NCBI GenBank assembly: GCA_021821085.1
Contig: JAKACV010000009.1
Location: forward strand, 1 to 64,000
DNA: 64,000 bases
Direction of reading: 5' to 3'
Source of the DNA: Bacillota bacterium
GTDB lineage: Bacteria; Bacillota; Bacilli; Alicyclobacillales; SLC66
The notes beneath the pieces are model-generated. The model made no database searches. It saw nothing but the letters and a program-made list of their open reading frames with translations, and was not told the DNA's origin. The position numbers and the translations under genes are program-made. Positions 29,147-37,839 of the stretch are shown piece after piece (position 1 is the first letter of the stretch; each line of letters opens with the position of its first letter).

Positions 29147-29812
29147 TTGGAGTCTTTGATTGTGCGGAGTGAACCACTTACAAAGCAAGTATACCGGGCA
29201 ATAAAAAATGCTATTTTGTCTGGTGAATTACACCCTGGAGAACGAGTGGTGGAATCGAGGTGGTCAAATCAACTCCATGTTTCTCGCAGCCCTGTTCGCG
29301 AGGCGATTCGATTACTTACCGCAGAGTACTTCTTGACCGAACAAGATGGTGTAATTGAAGTGTATCGACCTACTGTTGGGGATCTTCGGCAACTCTATGA
29401 GGTGCGACTTGCGATTGAAACAATGGCTGTGAAGTTGGTCGCACAAAGAGAACCTTCAGAAGCTCTATTGGAGCAATTAGAAAAAAACGTAGCAAGTACG
29501 GTTTGTGTTTTACGAGACGCCCCCACGATCTCAAACGTCGTGACACTGAATACCGAATTTCATTGGTCGATCGTAGTTGCAAGTGAAAATCACTATTTAA
29601 CCGAGATCTATCAGAACTATTCACAGTTGACAGAGACGTATGGACATTGGATTTTGCAGCGCAATCTTTTGCAAACCAAGATCGTAGAAGAACATAACGC
29701 TATTTTACATGCATTAGAGCAAGCTGATGCAGAAGTCGCGTTTCAAGCGATGTTCAACCATATCGCACACGATATTTCTGCCATTCAAAGCATTCATTTA
29801 GAGGGGGTATAG
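29147..29812 (+). CDS. GntR-family (FCD) regulator
   Basis: About 221 residues. The winged helix is at the N-terminus (LTKQVYRAIKNAILSGELHPGERVVES then LHVSRSPVREAIRLL), followed by an all-helical FCD effector domain (YEVRLAIETMAVKLVA, NTEFHWSIVVAS, EEHNAILHALEQAD), with His residues that often bind metal. FadR-type regulators sense organic acids or amino-acid-like ligands. TTG 29147 is 6 bases after AAGGAGA; the ORF continues upstream across the palindromic site, which cannot be coding. It is 2 bases from the binding-protein gene and likely controls this operon. Confidence 0.88.
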   Translation: MESLIVRSEPLTKQVYRAIKNAILSGELHPGERVVESRWSNQLHVSRSPVREAIRLLTAEYFLTEQDGVIEVYRPTVGDLRQLYEVRLAIETMAVKLVAQREPSEALLEQLEKNVASTVCVLRDAPTISNVVTLNTEFHWSIVVASENHYLTEIYQNYSQLTETYGHWILQRNLLQTKIVEEHNAILHALEQADAEVAFQAMFNHIAHDISAIQSIHLEGV

Positions 29813-29814
29813 AG

Positions 29815-31371
29815 ATGGGGATGCGAAAGCGGTCCAAATATTTTGCTGTATCTACGTTAGCGTTGCTGAGTTTAGGTACGATCACTGCTTGTGGGACGAG
29901 TACGAGTACAACATCGCCCCCATCGAGTCCTGCAGTCAACACATCCAATCAAACGCTGAACATCGGACTGAGTGCAGACCCTCCGACATTAGACCCTGCT
30001 TATTCCAGTGCCTTAGTGGACCGTCAGGTCATGTTTAATCTGTACGATACCCTCTTTCAATTATCTTCAAAAAATACAATTATTCCAGATTTAGTAAAAT
30101 CATACACGGTCTCTCCGGACGGATTAACGTATACATTACAACTGCATCAGCACGTGAAGTTTCAAGATGGCACGCCATTTAATGCTGCAGCAGTTAAGTT
30201 TAATCTTACGCGCGATATGCAACCGGCATCGGCGCGCCACTCGTCTCTTGCGGATGTTACAAATGTCACGACACCAAGCACTTACACGGTAGTGATTCAG
30301 TTGAAAAAGCCATTAAGTCCACTTCCGGCGATCCTTGCTGGACGTGCAGGGATGATGGTGTCACCGACGGCCGTTCAAAAAGAAGGATCGAATTATCCAA
30401 ATGATCCAGTTGGAACAGGGCCATTTGAGTTTAAGAGTCGTGTGAAAGGTTCCACGATTAAACTTGTACGAAATCCTCACTATTGGCGTGCTGAACCGAA
30501 GCTGTCTGCAGTGACCTATCGTATTTTTACGGATCCGAACGTGGAGTTAACCAATCTTCAAAGTGGTGCGGTGCAAATCGTCGATACGGTTCCGCCACAA
30601 CAGGTAAGTTCAATGGAGCAAAACAGCAATTTTACGGTAGTTAATCACACTGGGTTAGGGTACGAAGGGGTCTATTTGAATGTCAAACAGGGTCCATTTA
30701 CGAATCTTTTCCTTCGTCAGGCGGTCAATCTTGCAATAAATCGTCAAACGCTAGTGAACGTCGCATTAAAGGGAGTTGCAACGCCCGCCAATAGTCCGTT
30801 TAGCGCCGCTTCACCTGTCTATAATGCGCAAGAAGACGTTCCGCCGACAGCTAGTACGAGTGAAATGAAACGCTTGTTATCTGAAGGTGGTAAACCACAT
30901 GGCTTTAGTTTCACATTGCAATCTGCGAATGATCCTGTCACGACACAGGTCGATCAAATTATGCAAAGTATGCTAGCACAATACGGGATTCAAATGAAGA
31001 TTGAACAACTTGACTTTGGAACCCTTCTTGCCAATAATGAAGCGCACAATTTTCAAGCATCATTTCTCGGGTGGTCTGGTCGCTTGGACCCTGATCAAAA
31101 TGTCTACTCCTTTTTTTATAAAAATGGAGCGCTCAATGCTTCACAATTTGTCAATGCACAAGCGGATACTTTGTTGAATCAAGCGAGGCAAGAAAGCAGC
31201 ATGGCGCAACGAGCCAAAACGTATGCTGCATTCGTTCAGATTATACAGCAACAAGTTCCATATGTATTCTTGTATCATCAAAATAACGTCTTTGCCTATG
31301 CGAAGACTGTACAAGGTTTCCATTACTATTCGGATGGTGTCATCCGCGCTTATGGTTTGTCCTTGTCATAG
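29815..31371 (+). CDS. ABC transporter substrate-binding lipoprotein (peptide/glutathione type)
   Basis: 518 residues. A positively charged start is followed by a hydrophobic stretch and a lipobox (LSLGTITAC), then a Ser/Thr-rich linker. The family 5 binding-protein body begins with LNIGLSADPPTLDPAYSS and contains LVKSYTVSPDGLTYTLQLHQHVKFQDG and the QAVNLAINRQTLV region. Such proteins deliver di/oligopeptides, nickel or glutathione to a DppBC-type channel. With gamma-glutamyltransferase in the same operon, a gamma-glutamyl compound is a reasonable substrate guess. Confidence 0.9.
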   Translation: MGMRKRSKYFAVSTLALLSLGTITACGTSTSTTSPPSSPAVNTSNQTLNIGLSADPPTLDPAYSSALVDRQVMFNLYDTLFQLSSKNTIIPDLVKSYTVSPDGLTYTLQLHQHVKFQDGTPFNAAAVKFNLTRDMQPASARHSSLADVTNVTTPSTYTVVIQLKKPLSPLPAILAGRAGMMVSPTAVQKEGSNYPNDPVGTGPFEFKSRVKGSTIKLVRNPHYWRAEPKLSAVTYRIFTDPNVELTNLQSGAVQIVDTVPPQQVSSMEQNSNFTVVNHTGLGYEGVYLNVKQGPFTNLFLRQAVNLAINRQTLVNVALKGVATPANSPFSAASPVYNAQEDVPPTASTSEMKRLLSEGGKPHGFSFTLQSANDPVTTQVDQIMQSMLAQYGIQMKIEQLDFGTLLANNEAHNFQASFLGWSGRLDPDQNVYSFFYKNGALNASQFVNAQADTLLNQARQESSMAQRAKTYAAFVQIIQQQVPYVFLYHQNNVFAYAKTVQGFHYYSDGVIRAYGLSLS

Positions 31372-31401
31372 CGCGTGTGATGATGGAGGGGGGGTGACCA
31401 C

Positions 31402-32340
31402 ATGGCTTATGCGGCAAAGCGACTGGTTACGATGATCCCAGTTTTGATCTTTCTTTCGATCATCGTATTTTCTCTTATTCATCTCATTCCAGGAAATCCA
31501 GCACAAGTCATTTTGGGGCAAGATGCCTCTCCGTCCTCAATTCGAGCATTAGAAATGCAACTCGGGCTCAATCTACCGTTACCCGAACAGTACCTTTCTT
31601 GGCTCGGCGGTATACTTCATGGTAACTTGGGCCGTTCATTGTTAGATAATCAACCGGTTTCGCAGTTGATTTTGCAGAGTTTGCCAGTCACGGCTGAATT
31701 GGCCGTTGGCACGATTATTGTTGCGATTGCGATTGCTTTTCCTTTAGGTATTTTAGCAGCCGTTTATCGAGATAGGTGGGCGGATGCGGTTACGTTATTT
31801 GTATCTACTATCGGAATCTCTGTCCCCCCTTTTTGGCTTGGTATGATTTTTTTGATTGAATTTACCGTTCGTGTTCATTGGTTTCCTTCTTCTGGGTATG
31901 AACCATTATGGTCTCATCCACTACGGAATCTATCCGTAATGACATTGCCGATTCTAGCTACAGGCTTTCGCGAAGCCGGAGTGCTCCTTCGTATGCTCCG
32001 GGCTTCACTCCTCGACGTGCTGGATCAAGATTTTATTCGTACGGCTCGAGCAAAGGGGATCTCGGGATGGAAGGTGATTTTCCATCACGCAACTAAAAAT
32101 GCGCTCATTCCAGTGATCACAACAGGTGGTCTTCAAATCGCAGGATTACTAGGTGGCATTGTGATTACGGAAACAATTTTTTCATTACCTGGATTTGGTA
32201 GTTTATTGGTAGAGAGTGTGTTTAGCCGCGATTATACGACGATTCAAGGAACGGCGTTGGTCGCAGCGTTAGCTGTCGTAGTAGTCAATTTACTTGTCGA
32301 TATTACGTATGGATTGGTTGATCCACGAATGCGTAAGTAA
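31402..32340 (+). CDS. ABC transporter permease, DppB type
   Basis: 312 residues with about six membrane segments. The N-terminus (LVTMIPVLIFLSIIVFSLIHLIPGNPAQ) is typical of DppB/OppB permeases, and the ATPase-contact loop is visible as LLDVLDQDFIRTARAKGISG (EAA-type motif, split here in two). GGAGGGGGG lies about 8 bases before the ATG. It forms the channel together with the next permease. Confidence 0.93.
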   Translation: MAYAAKRLVTMIPVLIFLSIIVFSLIHLIPGNPAQVILGQDASPSSIRALEMQLGLNLPLPEQYLSWLGGILHGNLGRSLLDNQPVSQLILQSLPVTAELAVGTIIVAIAIAFPLGILAAVYRDRWADAVTLFVSTIGISVPPFWLGMIFLIEFTVRVHWFPSSGYEPLWSHPLRNLSVMTLPILATGFREAGVLLRMLRASLLDVLDQDFIRTARAKGISGWKVIFHHATKNALIPVITTGGLQIAGLLGGIVITETIFSLPGFGSLLVESVFSRDYTTIQGTALVAALAVVVVNLLVDITYGLVDPRMRK

Positions 32341-32356
32341 AGGGGGATGTGAGGAG

Positions 32357-33244
32357 ATGCACCCAAACGAAACGGGATCGGTTGTCGGAATTGTCTCCCC
32401 ACAGCCACTGCGGGTTCGAATTGGATGGGAAGATATCAGGAAGCGGTTCTCTTTGTATGTGGGTGGGGTCATGGTCGTCTTCGTGTTGCTGGGTGCACTC
32501 TTCGCGCCATTTTTTACGCCCTATTCACCCATTCAGCAAAATTACAGTGCTGTGCTGCAAGGCGTTAGCATGGCGCATTGGCTCGGCACTGATAATCTTG
32601 GTCGGGATACGTTTACGCGACTTCTCTTTGGAGCTCGGACTTCAATGGAGGTTACAATCGGTTCTGCCCTGCTTGGGGTTGTGGTTGGCGTGCCGATCGG
32701 ATTATTGTCAGGATTTTATCAAGGTTGGTTTGACGATTTGATTCTCATGCGGATCATCGATGCATTACAGGCATTTCCATTCCTAATTCTTGCTCTCGTA
32801 TTAGCGGCAATGCTTGGACCTGGCATTCGCAATGCGGCGATTGCAATTGGGATTGGCTATATTCCCATTTTTGTTCGCACGGTACGAGGACAAGTATTGA
32901 AAGAAAAAAACAAGGAGTATATTGAGGCTGCGCGCATGACGGGGTGTCGTTCCTCACGTTTGATGATAGTACATCTTCTTCCAAATATTATGACGCCATT
33001 GTTAGTGCAAATCACGCTTGCCATTGCGAATGGAATTGTTACGGAGGCATCGCTTGGCTATTTAGGATTAAGTGCCCAACCGCCCACAGCGAGTTGGGGA
33101 TCCATGTTGCAGGTTGCACAAGGATATATTTCTACAGATCCATTGATGGCGATTGCACCTGGACTCGCCATTGTTTTTGCTGTGTTGGGATTCAATCTGC
33201 TTGGTGATGGGTTGCAAAGTCGATTGAACAAAAGGCAAGTGTAG
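32357..33244 (+). CDS. ABC transporter permease, DppC type
   Basis: About 295 residues. DppC hallmarks are a short cytoplasmic N-terminus, LFAPFFTPYSPIQQN, HWLGTDNLGRDTFTRLLFGAR, and the coupling loop KEKNKEYIEAARMTGCR. ATG 32357 is chosen because an upstream in-frame codon at 32294 would overlap the previous permease. No ABC ATPase gene follows, although the DppD/DppF-type ATPases usually do. Confidence 0.92.
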   Translation: MHPNETGSVVGIVSPQPLRVRIGWEDIRKRFSLYVGGVMVVFVLLGALFAPFFTPYSPIQQNYSAVLQGVSMAHWLGTDNLGRDTFTRLLFGARTSMEVTIGSALLGVVVGVPIGLLSGFYQGWFDDLILMRIIDALQAFPFLILALVLAAMLGPGIRNAAIAIGIGYIPIFVRTVRGQVLKEKNKEYIEAARMTGCRSSRLMIVHLLPNIMTPLLVQITLAIANGIVTEASLGYLGLSAQPPTASWGSMLQVAQGYISTDPLMAIAPGLAIVFAVLGFNLLGDGLQSRLNKRQV

Positions 33245-33272
33245 AGGTGAATTTACTGTTCGGAGGGATCTT

Positions 33273-34880
33273 ATGGACTTCAATATACACGAGTATCCGT
33301 ATGCATCAAAGCGTTCTGTTGTGGTTGCAAAACATGGCATGGTGGCAACTGGGCAACCACTGGCCGCACAAGCTGGGCTTGCAGTGCTCCGACGTGGGGG
33401 CAATGCGATTGATGCCGCGATTGCGGCAGCCGCTTGTCTCACGGTGGTTGAACCGACTGCAAATGGAATTGGCAGCGATTTATTTGCCATTGTTCATGTG
33501 GAAGGCAAACTGCATGGACTCAATGCGAGTGGTCCTGCTCCTGCGCTGTTGACTGCACAAAAGGTAGAACAAGCTGGTCATCGCGAAATGCCGCGGTTTG
33601 GTGTCTTACCTGTCACTGTGCCGGGAACTCCACATGGTTGGGCAACCCTTTCAGAACGATTTGGCAGATTGTCGCTTTTAGATGTCATGGAAGATGCGAT
33701 TTTGTATGCTGAACGGGGTTTTCCTCTTTCACCTGTGCTTGCACAGATGTGGGAACGAGCATTCTCTGCATACAAGACTCATTTGCGCGGTGCGGAGTAT
33801 GCGGAATGGTTTCGCACGTTCGCTCCTTTAGGACGAGCACCACGTGTGGGAGAGATATGGCGTTCACCAGATCACGCTCGGACGTTGCAAGAGATTGCAG
33901 AGACGAACGCTCGATCCTTTTATGAGGGAAATTTGGCACAGCGTATTGATGCGTTTTTCACTGGACACCATGGCTATCTCTCACAAGCAGATCTTGCGGC
34001 ATTTCAACCAGAGTGGGTGGAGCCGATTCATGCGGCGTATCGTGGATATGAAGTTTGGGAATTGCCCCCGAATGGTCAAGGACTCATCGCATTGCTCGCT
34101 TTAAATCTTTTGCAGTTAGATGAATTTCCCACCAAAGAATCGTCAGATACCTATCATCACCAGATTGAGGCGATGAAATTGGCGTTTGCAGATGGGCTGG
34201 CCTATATAACAGATCCGCTGCACATGTCGATGGACGTTAAGGATTTATTGTCACAATCGTATGCGCGTCTGCGCAGGAAAGAGATGGGTCAACGTGCATC
34301 TGAGCCTACTGCCGGAACGCCGATCAAAGGCGGAACAGTATATCTTGCAACGGCAGACGATGAGGGCAATATGGTGTCACTTATTCAGAGTAACTATATG
34401 GGATTTGGCTCAGGGATCGTGATTCCAGGTACGGGGATTAGTATGCAAAATCGCGGTCAGTTATTTTCTTTGGACGAACATCATGTGAATTATTTACAAC
34501 CAGGGAAGCGCACATTTCACACAATTATCCCCGGCTTTTTGACACAACAGGGCCGCGCACTCGGGCCATTTGGTGTAATGGGTGGCTATATGCAACCACA
34601 AGGTCACCTGCAGGTTATGATGAATTTGCTGCAGTTTCAATTCAATCCGCAAGCGGCGCTTGATGCACCTCGTTGGCAGTGGACGAAAGGAAAAACGGTG
34701 GAAGTTGAACGAACGGTTCCAGAAACTGTAGTCAGTGGATTGCAGGAGCGGGGACACGATGTACGCATTGCAACCAATTCAACATCGTTTGGACGGGGTC
34801 AAATCATCTTACGAGATACGCATGGGGTACTGATGGGGGCAACAGAGCCGCGTACAGATGGCTCTGTTGCATCATTCTAA
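33273..34880 (+). CDS. ggt: Gamma-glutamyltransferase/glutathione hydrolase (YwrD-like)
   Basis: 535 residues. The large-subunit start (KHGMVATGQPLAAQAGLAVL then GGNAIDAAIAAAACLTVVEP) is characteristic. The self-cleavage site is Thr355 in GGTVYLATADDEGNMVS; the new N-terminal threonine of the small subunit is the nucleophile. Later motifs GFGSGIVIPGTGISMQNRG and RTFHTIIPGFL are typical of the YwrD branch. No signal peptide is seen, suggesting a cytosolic enzyme that removes gamma-glutamyl groups after uptake. It is last in the GntR-transporter operon and converges with the desulfurase gene with a 4-base overlap. Confidence 0.9.
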   Translation: MDFNIHEYPYASKRSVVVAKHGMVATGQPLAAQAGLAVLRRGGNAIDAAIAAAACLTVVEPTANGIGSDLFAIVHVEGKLHGLNASGPAPALLTAQKVEQAGHREMPRFGVLPVTVPGTPHGWATLSERFGRLSLLDVMEDAILYAERGFPLSPVLAQMWERAFSAYKTHLRGAEYAEWFRTFAPLGRAPRVGEIWRSPDHARTLQEIAETNARSFYEGNLAQRIDAFFTGHHGYLSQADLAAFQPEWVEPIHAAYRGYEVWELPPNGQGLIALLALNLLQLDEFPTKESSDTYHHQIEAMKLAFADGLAYITDPLHMSMDVKDLLSQSYARLRRKEMGQRASEPTAGTPIKGGTVYLATADDEGNMVSLIQSNYMGFGSGIVIPGTGISMQNRGQLFSLDEHHVNYLQPGKRTFHTIIPGFLTQQGRALGPFGVMGGYMQPQGHLQVMMNLLQFQFNPQAALDAPRWQWTKGKTVEVERTVPETVVSGLQERGHDVRIATNSTSFGRGQIILRDTHGVLMGATEPRTDGSVASF

Positions 34881-36031
34881 GTGTGACGCCACGTCGCGAC
34901 GACCTGTTCAAGGGCCTTGATGAGCATTGTCACACTTTCTCTCGTTGTTGTGCGTCCCATCGTGATGCGTAGACTTTCCAAGGCGCGATCTCGCGAATGT
35001 GTCATAGCAAGAAGAACATAGGATGGTTCGTGGTCGGTTGAGCTACATGCAGAACCGCTGGAGGTTGCAAACCCGAGGCGATCTAATTCTAGCATGAGAG
35101 CCTGGCCTTCAATCTGGTCGATACTGATATTGATGTGGGTCGGAAGAGAGCTTGTGCGATGTCCATTTTGTTTACAGCCAGGGATGCGCTGCAAAAGAGT
35201 TGTTAGTAGATATTCTCTTAGTTCTCTCAGGCGGCGCATTTCATCTGGTTGTTCACGCAAAGTGTCTTTCGCAGCTGTGGCAAAGGCGCAAATTGCAGGG
35301 ACGTTTTGCGTGGCTGGACGCAAATTACGTTCTTGTCCACCACCGAAGATAAGCGGTTCTAGGCGGATTCCGCTTTTGACATAGAGTGCCGCTACGCCTT
35401 TTGGTCCGCCAATTTTATGCGCATTGATTGTTATGAGATCAGCCTTCAGAGCAGAGACATCCATTGGAATTTTGCAGTACGTTTGTACTGCGTCCGTATG
35501 AAAGAGCACTCCCTGTTTGCGTGCAATGTTCCCGATTTCCTCGATTGGCTGAATTGTTCCAACGACGTTGTTTGCGTGCATGATACTGATGAGCACTGTG
35601 TCGCGTCTTATGGCATGTTGTATTGCGTTCAGATCTACTAGCCCATCTTGATCTACTGGAATTTTCGTGACCTTAAATCCATCCTGTTCTAAAGCGTCAC
35701 ATGCTTTTAGAACGGATGGATGTTCGATGCAACTTGTAATGATCTCATTTCCTCGCTTCATTTTACGCAATCGACGAGCTACGCCAAGAATGACCAGATT
35801 ATTTGACTCTGTACCACTCCCAGTAAAATAAATTTCTGTACTCGAGGCGCCAATGGATTTGGCAATGGTTGCTCTTGCTTCATCAAGTGCCTCCTTCGCA
35901 ACGAATCCAAACTCGTGCAGGCTGTTTGGATTGCCAAAATCGACGAGTAAGAAGCGTTTCATGACGTCATATGCTTCTTGACGTAAAGGTGTCGTCGCTG
36001 CGTGATCGAAATAGTATGCGATGTTTGCCAT
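34877..36031 (-). CDS. nifS: Cysteine desulfurase (NifS-like)
   Basis: About 384 residues. Motifs are YFDHAATTPLR, GSGTESNNL, the PLP lysine in LITINAHKIGGPKG, and the catalytic-cysteine loop SGSACSSTDHEPSYVL. It takes sulfur from cysteine for Fe-S clusters. It is divergent from nadA, whose product needs a 4Fe-4S cluster, as in Bacillus where nifS and nad genes are paired, so dedicated supply to NadA is likely. ATG 36031 is the first plausible start; upstream in-frame sequence runs into the shared promoter region. The ribosome site AAGGAG is rather far (13 bases). Confidence 0.9.
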   Translation of the reverse strand: MANIAYYFDHAATTPLRQEAYDVMKRFLLVDFGNPNSLHEFGFVAKEALDEARATIAKSIGASSTEIYFTGSGTESNNLVILGVARRLRKMKRGNEIITSCIEHPSVLKACDALEQDGFKVTKIPVDQDGLVDLNAIQHAIRRDTVLISIMHANNVVGTIQPIEEIGNIARKQGVLFHTDAVQTYCKIPMDVSALKADLITINAHKIGGPKGVAALYVKSGIRLEPLIFGGGQERNLRPATQNVPAICAFATAAKDTLREQPDEMRRLRELREYLLTTLLQRIPGCKQNGHRTSSLPTHINISIDQIEGQALMLELDRLGFATSSGSACSSTDHEPSYVLLAMTHSRDRALESLRITMGRTTTRESVTMLIKALEQVVATWRHT

Positions 36032-36052
36032 ATCGATGCGGTAACTCCTTTT

Positions 36053-36082
36053 CTTTATTGTATATACAATAAAGTATACAAT
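36053..36082. promoter_or_regulatory. Large palindrome between nifS and nadA
   Basis: Positions 36053-36074 form a perfect 22-bp palindrome (half-site CTTTATTGTAT). An extra TATACAAT half-site follows at 36075-36082, 12 bases after the same sequence at 36063-36070. On the minus strand it overlaps the possible -10 of nifS (TTGTCA near 36093, then TATTGT), and on the plus strand it lies just upstream of the nadA -35. It is a strong operator candidate; the regulator is not encoded nearby. Confidence 0.6.
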
Positions 36083-36086
36083 AGAT

Positions 36087-36115
36087 TTGACAATAAGCGA
36101 TAGAGACGGAATAAT
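36087..36115 (+). promoter_or_regulatory. Sigma-A promoter of nadA
   Basis: TTGACA (36087-36092) and AATAAT (36110-36115) with a 17-base spacer, about 70 bases before the nadA start. Confidence 0.65.
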
Positions 36116-36187
36116 AGAAATGAAAGTACGATTCGTTTGATGCATGTACAGATGAGTGTCATTCGACTATCAAAGGAACGTGATCAG

Positions 36188-37285
36188 ATGATCGATTTAG
36201 CAGGAGCACATTCGATTTTAAATGTGAAGGATCTACAAATGGATTCGGTGGAATTGGATCAACGAATTGCTGATGCAAAGGTGCGACTAGGGGAACGTGT
36301 GGTCATCCTTGGCCATCACTATCAGCGTGATGATGTCATTCAATTCGCGGATTATCGTGGAGACTCCTTAGCATTAGCGCGCGTTGCGGCAGGTTTAACG
36401 ACAGCTGTCGTGATTATTTTTTGTGGTGTGCACTTTATGGCTGAAACAACAGATATTCTGACATCGGGTGATCAGCATGTTATTTTGCCTGATCCGCGCG
36501 CAGGGTGCTCAATGGCAGATATGTCTAATTTGCAAGAAGTAGAAGAATGTTGGGACGTGATTACGCAAAAATTTGGTTTGTCGATTATGCCTGTAACTTA
36601 TGTCAATTCTACTGCTGAAATCAAGGCATTCGTTGGACGACATGGCGGAATCACCGTTACTTCATCGAATGCAGAACGTATTCTTACCTATGCTTTGCAA
36701 GAGAAGAAGCGCGTGTTGTTTTTGCCAGATCAGCATCTTGGGCGAAATACGGGGGCAAAACTAGGGGTGTCCTTAGAAGACATGAGTGTATATAATCCAG
36801 CAGCGATGGAATTGGAATTTCCACATGGGGAAGGGGATTCCCGACTCATCTTATGGAAAGGACATTGCTCTGTACACCAAAAATTCGAACCGCGCCACGT
36901 GCAAAATGTACGAAAAAAATACCCGGATATTCGCGTCTTAGTACATCCTGAATGCATGTATGAAACGGTTCAATTGGCAGATGAATATGGTTCTACAGAT
37001 TATATCATTCATGCGGTGCAAAATGCTTCACCAGGAACTAAATGGGCAATTGGAACGGAGCACAATTTGGTGAATCGTCTCGCAAAAGAACATCCTGATC
37101 AATTCATTATTTCCCTGAATGAGATGGTATGTCCGTGTTTGACGATGAACCGCATTGATAGACCGCATCTATTATGGTCGTTGGAACAAGTTTTAGAAGG
37201 AAACAGGGGTCACGTTGTCACAGTCGAACCGGAGACTGCAAAATGGGCCAAATTGGCAATCGAACGGATGTTGGAGATGTCATAG
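36188..37285 (+). CDS. nadA: Quinolinate synthase A
   Basis: About 365 residues, close to the long Bacillus-type NadA. Motifs are VILGHHYQRDDVIQFAD, CGVHFMAETTDIL, DPRAGCSMADM, HPECMYETVQLAD and MVCPCLTMNRID; the three cluster cysteines are within these. The enzyme condenses iminoaspartate with dihydroxyacetone phosphate to quinolinate for NAD synthesis. ATG 36188 is preferred, 10 bases after AAGGA (36173-36177). The partners nadB and nadC are not adjacent. It is divergent from the cysteine desulfurase. Confidence 0.93.
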   Translation: MIDLAGAHSILNVKDLQMDSVELDQRIADAKVRLGERVVILGHHYQRDDVIQFADYRGDSLALARVAAGLTTAVVIIFCGVHFMAETTDILTSGDQHVILPDPRAGCSMADMSNLQEVEECWDVITQKFGLSIMPVTYVNSTAEIKAFVGRHGGITVTSSNAERILTYALQEKKRVLFLPDQHLGRNTGAKLGVSLEDMSVYNPAAMELEFPHGEGDSRLILWKGHCSVHQKFEPRHVQNVRKKYPDIRVLVHPECMYETVQLADEYGSTDYIIHAVQNASPGTKWAIGTEHNLVNRLAKEHPDQFIISLNEMVCPCLTMNRIDRPHLLWSLEQVLEGNRGHVVTVEPETAKWAKLAIERMLEMS

Positions 37286-37354
37286 GTCAACAAAAACTCA
37301 TAAGGAGCATTTTCGAAGGTAAGCGGGCGTGTAAAATCTCTCGTGTTCACTGCT

Positions 37355-37379
37355 CTCTCAAGGTTTATCGCCTTGAGAG
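37355..37379 (+). terminator. Hairpin after nadA
   Basis: CTCTCAAGG (37355-37363) and CCTTGAGAG (37371-37379) form a 9-bp perfect stem with a 7-base loop, followed by the T-rich TTCTTCATTT. It probably ends nadA transcription. The remainder of 37286-37568 shows no convincing gene. Confidence 0.6.
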
Positions 37380-37568
37380 TTCTTCATTTGTCCCCACGGT
37401 CCTCGCCAGTTCCAATAGGTCTCAAATTGCCATGTGCCAACAGATGAACGCTTGGTACCAAGAGAGCAATTTCGCCCTGCTCCTGTTCGCTCCTTGAGAA
37501 TTCCCATCAAATTCGTTGCCCCATTTGGTCTCGCGGACATCGCAAATAGCTCATGAGAAGATCGTTTA

Positions 37569-37725
37569 AGGGTTGTTCAAAAAGGGTCGAGAACTCTGCG
37601 GCGCAGGGCTTCGGCTTGTGCTGGACATGCGTGCTCATGTCCCACCTATCGTACACTCCGCGCGCATGTCCAGACTTCACCAAACCCCTGCTTGCATCTT
37701 ACCTCAACCCTTTTTGAACAGGCTC
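37569..37725 (+). mobile_element. MITE-like element, copy A (157 bp)
   Basis: The ends are inverted repeats: AGGGTTGTTCAAAAAGGG at the left and the complement of GAGCCTGTTCAAAAAGGG at the right. The 5-base target duplication GTTTA flanks it (37564-37568, 37726-37730). An internal inverted repeat CTGGACATGCG / CGCATGTCCAG could fold as a hairpin. No transposase is encoded, so it would move with help from another element. It is nearly identical, in reverse orientation, to the copy at 56835-56991. Confidence 0.85.
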
Positions 37726-37839
37726 GTTTAGCAAGGATGCGAAATTCTTTTTTGCTTTTTAAAGCTATTTTCAATCTTGCTTCGTCATAATACAACGTGT
37801 TAGGGAAATTACTCGTACATGTGAGAGGGGAGATTGGCG

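Noticed and set aside
37358-37540. Minus-strand frame containing WQFETYWNWRGPWGQ as a gene
   Set aside because: It overlaps the nadA terminator hairpin, lacks a ribosome site and gives no family I can support.
37591-37700. Short open frames inside the 157-bp elements as genes
   Set aside because: The same frame appears in both element copies because the DNA is repeated; there is no ribosome site and no family likeness.
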